18,207 nucleotides of DNA from an uncultured Eubacteriales bacterium (lineage in GTDB: Bacteria > Bacillota > Clostridia > UBA1381 > UMGS1253), in contig URQR01000019.1 of the NCBI GenBank assembly GCA_900550065.1, positions 1 through 18,207 of the forward strand. Reading direction: 5' to 3'. Position 1 is the stretch's first letter; each line of letters begins with the position of its first letter. Below the pieces are notes generated by a model, which was not told the DNA's origin, did no database searches, and saw nothing but the letters and a program-made list of their open reading frames with translations. This document shows positions 13,796-18,207 of this stretch, in pieces. Position numbers and translations under genes: made by a program.

Positions 13796-14761
13796 ATGAA
13801 ACGATTCTTGTGCATGATACTCGTAATGTTGTTGGCCGCTGGGCCGGTGTCGGGGCTGGCGTATACCAATTGGCCGGAGGAGTGGCCGGAAATGCCGGAG
13901 TCTATGGAGCCGGAGATTACAGTAAAGCTGGACGGGGAAAGGCTTTTTTTTGACCAGCAGCCGATTTGGCAGTTGGACCGTGTGATGGTTCCCATGCGGG
14001 TCATCTTTGAAGCATTAGGCTGCACTGTCGGCTGGGACGAGGGGACGCGCACCGCGGCGGCAGAGAAGGACGGCGTGGCAATTTATCTTCAAATTGACAA
14101 TGAACTCATGTATCGGAACGGGGAGATGGTCGTGCTCGACGCTGTACCGTGTCAGATCGGCGATCGTACGCTTGTGCCAATTCGCGCGGTCAGCGAGGCG
14201 CTCGGCGCGAGCGTATTCTGGGAACACTATGAAAATTGCGTGGCGATTTTTTCAAGTGAGTATCGGGAAAATCCGCCCCTTAAGCTACAAACGGAATATT
14301 TGGATTGTATTGGGAAAAAGCCGGCGGAAGTGGCGGCGGCCTTTGGTCCGGTATCGGGCGTGGAGGGGCCGGTGCAGTCGGCTATGTTCCATCACCGTGA
14401 CAGCGCGGGTGATGTGTGGTTTGAGTACGACGGGGCGCGGCCGGATAAAGATGGGCAGATCGTGCCGATAGACGCCGCAGCATGTATCAGTATCCGCGGC
14501 CCGCTCAGCGCGTTTCTGCCGGAAATGCCGGAACGTCTGTCCGAGGGGGAGGCTGCGCTCTACTTTGGTGAGCTGGACTTGTTGCAGCATGTTACATTCC
14601 TTGGTCAGGAGGCGCTCGTACATGCGGGAGATAAGTACATGAGTACGAAGGAGAAGTACTCGGTCTATATCACCGGAATAGATGACGGAAACGGTGTGTA
14701 TCGGGATTCTTTGGTGTGGTTTTACATTACGGATAGCTACTATCTTGATATAATGTTCTAA
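13796..14761 (+). CDS. Secreted protein with copper-amine-oxidase-N-like stalk domain
   Basis: A 321-aa exported protein. ATG 13796 follows AGGGGG (13781-13786), and residues 1-22 form a signal peptide. After a short Trp/Pro/Glu-rich linker (NWPEEWPEMPESMEPE) comes a PF07833-type stalk domain at about 41-152 with its two diagnostic repeats, DRVMVPMRVIFEALGCTVGWD (split here at 61-81) and RTLVPIRAVSEALGASVFW (124-142). The family name comes from the N-terminal domain of copper amine oxidases; no oxidase domain is present. The C-terminal ~165 residues (from about 157, NPPLKLQTEYLDCIG) are unrecognised and may be a specific binding domain. It lies 72 bases after the SLH gene, beyond that gene's terminator, so the two are probably separate units with a shared cell-surface theme. 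Confidence 0.85.
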   Translation: MKRFLCMILVMLLAAGPVSGLAYTNWPEEWPEMPESMEPEITVKLDGERLFFDQQPIWQLDRVMVPMRVIFEALGCTVGWDEGTRTAAAEKDGVAIYLQIDNELMYRNGEMVVLDAVPCQIGDRTLVPIRAVSEALGASVFWEHYENCVAIFSSEYRENPPLKLQTEYLDCIGKKPAEVAAAFGPVSGVEGPVQSAMFHHRDSAGDVWFEYDGARPDKDGQIVPIDAAACISIRGPLSAFLPEMPERLSEGEAALYFGELDLLQHVTFLGQEALVHAGDKYMSTKEKYSVYITGIDDGNGVYRDSLVWFYITDSYYLDIMF

Positions 14762-14797
14762 TAAAAGCAGCGGCATATGCCGCTGCTTTATTTTTTT
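14762..14797. terminator. Bidirectional terminator between convergent genes
   Basis: A perfect 11-bp stem, AAAGCAGCGGC (14764-14774) with GCCGCTGCTTT (14779-14789), loop ATAT. It is followed by ATTTTTTT on the plus strand and TTTTA on the minus strand. The stop codon of the minus-strand gene (14790-14788) overlaps its base. Confidence 0.9.
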
Positions 14798-16185
14798 ACC
14801 ACAATCGATTCCCCTTCCAGCCCTGTGACCGCGCCACCCGCCGTGCGCACAGCCTCCAAGTAACAGAGTGCTTCGGCTGTGATTTGCGCACCGGGGACGA
14901 AGCACGGGATACCGGGGGGGTAGACACTGACCGTCGCAGCGCTGACGCGCCCTATGCTGTCGGATAGGGGAATACACACCGTATCAGAAAAAAAGGCGGC
15001 GTTCATGTCCTGTACCATCCAAATCTGCGGCAGAGGCGGCAATACCGGCTGTGTCCCGCGCGCTGGGGCGGCCTCTGCAACAACGCAGCGCAGGGCGCAC
15101 ACAAGTGCGTCCGCATCCACCTGCGCCGTGAGTGGGCCAATAATGCAGACGATGTTGTACAAATCTGCCATTTCTACATCAATCCCATATTTTTTATCCA
15201 ACATATCTGCCGCAGCATAACCCGACAGTGCATAGGCGGAGACGTTGACCACAAGCCGGGTCAGGTCGCCGCCGTCCGGTAGGCAGCGCAGATTTGTGTC
15301 CTGTTCCAGCACGTCTTTTATGAATTTTGTAAGTTTCACCGCACGAGAAAATAGGGCATCCCCCTCCGCCGCCATTTTGGCACATACAAGGTCGGCGGCG
15401 CATAGCAAAAGGTACGACGGGCTTGTCGTATGCACCATATTGATACACGCTTTCACGCGTGGGAAGCTGACCCTTTCCGTTTTGTGCAGCAAAAGCGCGG
15501 TCTGTGTTGGCGCGCCAAGTGTTTTGTGCAGCGAAAGGACGCATAGGTCGGCGCCGTCCTCCGTTGGAATGTTAGGTAGCTTATCGCAAAACGTAAAATG
15601 CGGCCCGTGGGCACAGTCAGCCAGTAAGGCCATGTTATGCCGGTGCGCGATGTCCGCTATCGCCGCAACATCGGAGCAAATACCGTAGTACGTCGGCGTC
15701 GTAATAAGAACTGCTTTTGCGTGCGGGTTTTCTTCGGCTGTGTGCCGCAGGCTGCTGAGCTCCACCTCTCCCGGAATCGAAAAGCCGTCTAACAGTGTCC
15801 GTTCGAAAAAAACAGGCTGAAAGCCGTACAGCGTGCAGGCGTTGAGCACGCTTTGGTGAACGCAGCGGTCAACCAGCACGGTGTCGCCGCGCCGCAGACA
15901 GGCAAGCAGCATAGCATGCAGGCCCGCACTGCTGCCGCCGACCAGCAGGTGGGCGTTGTCCGCCCCGAACAGGCGCGCCATATTTTGATGTGTCTGTGCG
16001 ATAGGGCCCGTCGGATGGGCGAGGTTGTCTGTCGCGTCCAACTCGGTTAGGTCGAGCTGTAAAAACATCTCCCTGACTTGCGGATCAAATAGCATGCCCC
16101 CGCCGTGTACGGGCATATGAAAGGATATGCGCTGCTCGCGCGCAAAGCCCGCAATTGTATTGTATAGGATTGGTTCGTAGTTCAA
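14788..16185 (-). CDS. Orn/Lys/Arg-decarboxylase-type PLP enzyme
   Basis: Fold-type I PLP enzyme of the Orn/Lys/Arg decarboxylase group (SpeA/YaaO-like), about 465-468 aa. Counting from the GTG at 16194, it shows LLVGGSSAG (83-91), LADCAHGPHF with the cofactor Asp193 (191-200), and SLHKTLGAPTQTALLLHK with Schiff-base Lys224. A smaller C-terminal domain ends in the decarboxylase-like VSVYPPGIPCFVPGAQIT. I prefer TTG 16185 as start because GAGGTG (16197-16192) lies 6 bases upstream and the GTG is inside it. The N-terminal FHMPGHKxG motif of the family reads FHMPVHGGG here, losing Gly and Lys, and GST-x-GN reads GSSAGL. Substrate is therefore uncertain and an arginine or lysine decarboxylase should not be assumed. 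No polyamine partner gene is adjacent. Confidence 0.85.
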   Translation of the reverse strand: MNYEPILYNTIAGFAREQRISFHMPVHGGGMLFDPQVREMFLQLDLTELDATDNLAHPTGPIAQTHQNMARLFGADNAHLLVGGSSAGLHAMLLACLRRGDTVLVDRCVHQSVLNACTLYGFQPVFFERTLLDGFSIPGEVELSSLRHTAEENPHAKAVLITTPTYYGICSDVAAIADIAHRHNMALLADCAHGPHFTFCDKLPNIPTEDGADLCVLSLHKTLGAPTQTALLLHKTERVSFPRVKACINMVHTTSPSYLLLCAADLVCAKMAAEGDALFSRAVKLTKFIKDVLEQDTNLRCLPDGGDLTRLVVNVSAYALSGYAAADMLDKKYGIDVEMADLYNIVCIIGPLTAQVDADALVCALRCVVAEAAPARGTQPVLPPLPQIWMVQDMNAAFFSDTVCIPLSDSIGRVSAATVSVYPPGIPCFVPGAQITAEALCYLEAVRTAGGAVTGLEGESIVVKK

Positions 16186-16315
16186 TGGCTTCACCTCAAA
16201 AAATCATAAAAAGAAATAAAAATAATGCAAATACAAAGCACAAAAATTATTGTATTCTAATCATATCACAGCAATACTGTAAAGTAAATAGATTGCGGTA
16301 AAGGAGATTGTAAGG

Positions 16316-17578
16316 ATGGGAGCAATAAAAGCAATTGTAATCGGCGCAGGGAACCGGGGCGCGAACGCGTATCCGCCGTATGCACTCCGCCACCCGGACG
16401 AGCTTGAAATCGTGGGCGTAGCAGAGCCGGACGCCGTTCGCCGGGAGCAGTTTAAAAGGACATATCAATTAAAAGACGAGGACTGCTATGAAAGCTATGA
16501 GCAAATACTTGCTAAGGATAAACTGGCGGATCTTGCAATGATTTGTACGGGAGATGATATACATATCCAGCCGCTTGAACTAGCGGTGGAAAAAGGGTAT
16601 CATGTCCTGCTGGAAAAGCCAATGGCGCCGAATATAGCGGACAATGTAAAAATTTATAACATCGCGAAGGATTACGACAAAATCATCAGCGTAGGGCACG
16701 TGCTGCGCTATACGCCGTTTTTTAAAAAGCTTAAGGAGTTGCTGGACGCGGGTACAATTGGACGCGTAATGAGTATCCAGCACAATGAAAACGTCGGCTT
16801 TTGGCATCAGGCGCATTCTTTTGTACGCGGCGTATTTCGCAAAACGCCGGAGAGTGCGCCGATGATTTTAGCAAAGTGCTGCCATGACATGGATATTCTG
16901 CTCTACATCACGGGAAAGAATTGTAAAAAGGTTGCTTCCTTCGGCGCACTCTCGCACTTTACGAGAGAGAACCAGCCGGAGGGCGCGGCGGAACGCTGTA
17001 TAAACTGCAAGGTAGCGGACGGCTGTCCCTATGACGCGGTGCGCCATTACACAGGCGCAGCAGGCGCAAGTGAATTTACCTTGTTTCCATTGGGCTGTAA
17101 CAAAGCTTCCAGCGAGGCTGAAATTATCGAGGCGCTCAAGACGCACCGGCTCGGCAGATGTGTTTACGCTTGCGACAACAATGTCGTGGACCATCAGGTC
17201 GTTGGTATGGAGTTTGACGATGACATTACGGTGGCGTTTACAATGAGCGCCTTTACAAACGAATGCACGCGCACAATTAAAGTTATGGGGACACATGGCG
17301 AGATTGGCGCAAATATGGAGAAAAATTTAATTGAAGTAAAGGATTTTACAACGGGAAATGTTACCCGGATTCAGTTAAGCGATACGATATCCGGGCACGG
17401 CGGCGGCGACGACGGACTGATGAAAAATTTATTGCGCGCAATTCGCGGCGAGGAGGAATGTATGACGGCGGCGACAATCTCGCTCCAGTCACACATGATG
17501 GCGTTTGCGGCGGAGGAATCGCGTAAGAACAGTACGGTGGTCGATTTAAAGGCATTTACGGAGCGGTACGGCGCGTAA
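16316..17578 (+). CDS. Gfo/Idh/MocA-family oxidoreductase with Cys-rich insertion
   Basis: NAD(P)-dependent sugar or cyclitol dehydrogenase-like protein, 420 aa. The N-terminal Rossmann domain begins IKAIVIGAGNRG (GxGxxG at 10-15). The catalytic EKP lies at 100-102 (Lys101), and the second-domain KCCHDMDIL (187-195) carries the usual His/Asp. An insertion at about 226-290 holds C-x2-C-x5-C (Cys228, 231, 237: RCINCKVADGCPYDAVRHY) and later GRCVYACDNNVVDHQVV, a pattern found in a subgroup of the family. ATG 16316 follows AAAGGAG (16300-16306). It is divergent from the PLP enzyme across 130 AT-rich bases (16186-16315), where I see no firm promoter. Substrate cannot be assigned. Confidence 0.9.
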   Translation: MGAIKAIVIGAGNRGANAYPPYALRHPDELEIVGVAEPDAVRREQFKRTYQLKDEDCYESYEQILAKDKLADLAMICTGDDIHIQPLELAVEKGYHVLLEKPMAPNIADNVKIYNIAKDYDKIISVGHVLRYTPFFKKLKELLDAGTIGRVMSIQHNENVGFWHQAHSFVRGVFRKTPESAPMILAKCCHDMDILLYITGKNCKKVASFGALSHFTRENQPEGAAERCINCKVADGCPYDAVRHYTGAAGASEFTLFPLGCNKASSEAEIIEALKTHRLGRCVYACDNNVVDHQVVGMEFDDDITVAFTMSAFTNECTRTIKVMGTHGEIGANMEKNLIEVKDFTTGNVTRIQLSDTISGHGGGDDGLMKNLLRAIRGEEECMTAATISLQSHMMAFAAEESRKNSTVVDLKAFTERYGA

Positions 17579-17600
17579 GGCTATCAAATAAATAAAAAAC

Positions 17601-17641
17601 GGCGGCCCGGTTGGCTTCATATGAAACCAACCGGGCTTTTA
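17601..17641. terminator. Bidirectional terminator after the oxidoreductase
   Basis: GCCCGGTTGG (17605-17614) with CCAACCGGGC (17627-17636). The stem continues through one C-A mismatch into the self-complementary TTCATATGAA, then TTTT (17637-17640). On the minus strand it lies at the stop codon of the XRE gene and leads into a T-run (complement of 17594-17599). Confidence 0.87.
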
Positions 17642-17983
17642 GCTGTTTTTATAAGCAATTATTTCTTGTAAGAGGCCAAGCAGACGCTTCTGTTCTTTTA
17701 TATTCTGTGCCGCAAGCAGGTCGTAGGCCGCAAGCGGGTAGTCGTCTTCTGCCGCTTCCGGCCCAATTTTCTCAAATATTTTCCAGAGCGGGGCCCGCAG
17801 GGCGGCCGCCACCTTTTCAAGGCTCTCTACAGTAATATTTTTTTCGCCGCGCTCAATCTGTCCGATATAAGTGGGGTGAACGCCCGCCAGCTCGGCGAGT
17901 CTTTCCTGGCTTAAGCCTTGCTGCATCCGAAAATTACGGATGCGTTGGCCTAATGTAATAGCAATTTTGCTGATTTGAATCAC
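17639..17983 (-). CDS. XRE-family helix-turn-helix regulator
   Basis: A 114-aa DNA-binding protein. The HTH_3 domain spans about 11-68, with the helix-turn-helix at LSQERLAELAGVHPTYIGQI (24-43) followed by ERGEKNITVESLEKVAAAL. Residues 75-114 form an acidic then helical tail (QNIKEQKRLLGLLQEII), possibly for dimerisation. The start is GTG 17983; AAGGG lies only 2 bases before it, so the start is less certain. It is divergent from the gene at 18121, and the shared region carries four CTATaaATAT cores at 30-bp steps, the natural candidate for its operator. Its ligand or partner is unknown. Confidence 0.9.
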   Translation of the reverse strand: MIQISKIAITLGQRIRNFRMQQGLSQERLAELAGVHPTYIGQIERGEKNITVESLEKVAAALRAPLWKIFEKIGPEAAEDDYPLAAYDLLAAQNIKEQKRLLGLLQEIIAYKNS

Positions 17984-18001
17984 ATCCCTTCCAGATATAG
18001 T

Positions 18002-18101
18002 CTATAAATATGCAATAAAAAAATACACAGACTATTGATATTTGTTTGTGAATGATATATACTATAAATATTGATAAAATAAAACAATATACTATAAATA
18101 T
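18002..18101. repeat. Four 10-bp cores at exact 30-bp spacing, probable operator array
   Basis: CTATAAATAT occurs at 18002-18011, 18062-18071 and 18092-18101. A two-mismatch copy, CTATTGATAT, lies at 18032-18041, so starts fall at 18002, 18032, 18062 and 18092. The bases between cores are not conserved. The last core overlaps the -10 region of the plus-strand promoter. Near-helical phasing beside an XRE gene points to cooperative repressor binding, which is inference. Confidence 0.65.
18071..18098 (+). promoter_or_regulatory. Promoter of the gene at 18121
   Basis: TTGATA (18071-18076), 16-bp spacer, TATAAA (18093-18098). The -10 lies inside the fourth operator-like core, and the -35 begins at the last base of the third, so a protein on these cores would block it. 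Confidence 0.55.
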
Positions 18102-18120
18102 CGACAAGGGATGAAATGCT

Positions 18121-18207
18121 ATGCGAAGAAACGGTGCAACTGTGATGTTGGTCGCGTTTTATAATAAAAAAGCGCTTGGTGTGCGCTATCTGGAAACGGC
18201 TTTGAAG
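18121..18207 (+). CDS. N-terminus of a probable B12-binding/radical-SAM protein; 3' end outside window
   Basis: Only 29 codons are present: a hydrophobic strand (GATVMLVAFYN) followed by KKALGVRYLETALK. This is how I remember the N-terminal cobalamin-binding-like domain of B12-dependent radical-SAM proteins beginning, but too little is visible to confirm it. ATG 18121 has AAGGG (18106-18110) 10 bases upstream. ATGs at 18111 and 18116 are in other frames that stop within about 55 bases. It is probably controlled by the 30-bp-phased cores and the divergent XRE regulator. Confidence 0.5.
   Translation, partial: MRRNGATVMLVAFYNKKALGVRYLETALK

Noticed and set aside
18001..18110. CRISPR-like array with a 30-bp period.
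   Set aside because: Only 10 bp of each unit is conserved, one copy has two mismatches, and the spacers are AT-rich promoter DNA; an operator array fits better.

Overview
The window looks like a chromosomal segment of an anaerobic, endospore-forming Clostridia-type Bacillota, probably a gut Oscillospirales-like lineage. The evidence is a spoIID gene, an S-layer-homology protein, a copper-amine-oxidase-like stalk protein, clear Shine-Dalgarno sites, and G+C-richer coding DNA with AT-rich intergenic regions. The first ~2 kb is visibly AT-richer and differs in style from the rest.

Layout. (1) 1-2025 is the right end of an integrated element: the 3' part of a tyrosine recombinase gene, a strong sigma-A promoter, a broken gene for a winged-helix/TIR-like nucleotide-binding protein (a defence-type family), and phased direct repeats. 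It abuts the 3' end of the initiator tRNA-fMet gene (minus strand, 2026-2102), the likely attachment site. (2) 2255-6125 (+): aspS with promoter and terminator, an ANT(6)-like aminoglycoside nucleotidyltransferase, and a CE7 carbohydrate esterase. (3) 6128-9409 (+): an aconitase-isocitrate dehydrogenase pair from one promoter, ending in a bidirectional terminator. (4) 11562-9408 (-): two small unknown genes, a small hydrophobic-tailed protein, and spoIID, which is cut by an in-frame TAA. (5) 11680-14789 (+): an SLH protein behind a long structured leader, then a secreted stalk-domain protein. (6) 16185-14788 (-) encodes an Orn/Lys/Arg-decarboxylase-type PLP enzyme; a Gfo/Idh/MocA oxidoreductase runs divergently (16316-17578). 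(7) An XRE regulator (-) and the first 29 codons of a probable B12-binding/radical-SAM gene (+) flank an intergenic region with four 10-bp cores at exact 30-bp intervals.

Most notable observation: inside the broken TIR-like gene, at 1488-1586 on the opposite strand, there is a stretch that translates as the N-terminus of a RecF-type ATPase resembling the Bacteroidales form. It runs from a start ATG to the GHNG that begins the Walker A loop and carries two TAA codons. It explains the change of frame in the host gene. This looks like captured foreign DNA rather than a simple frameshift. The second notable event is the nonsense codon in spoIID, which would predict a sporulation defect if real.

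All functional assignments are from motif recognition by eye; no database search was run.
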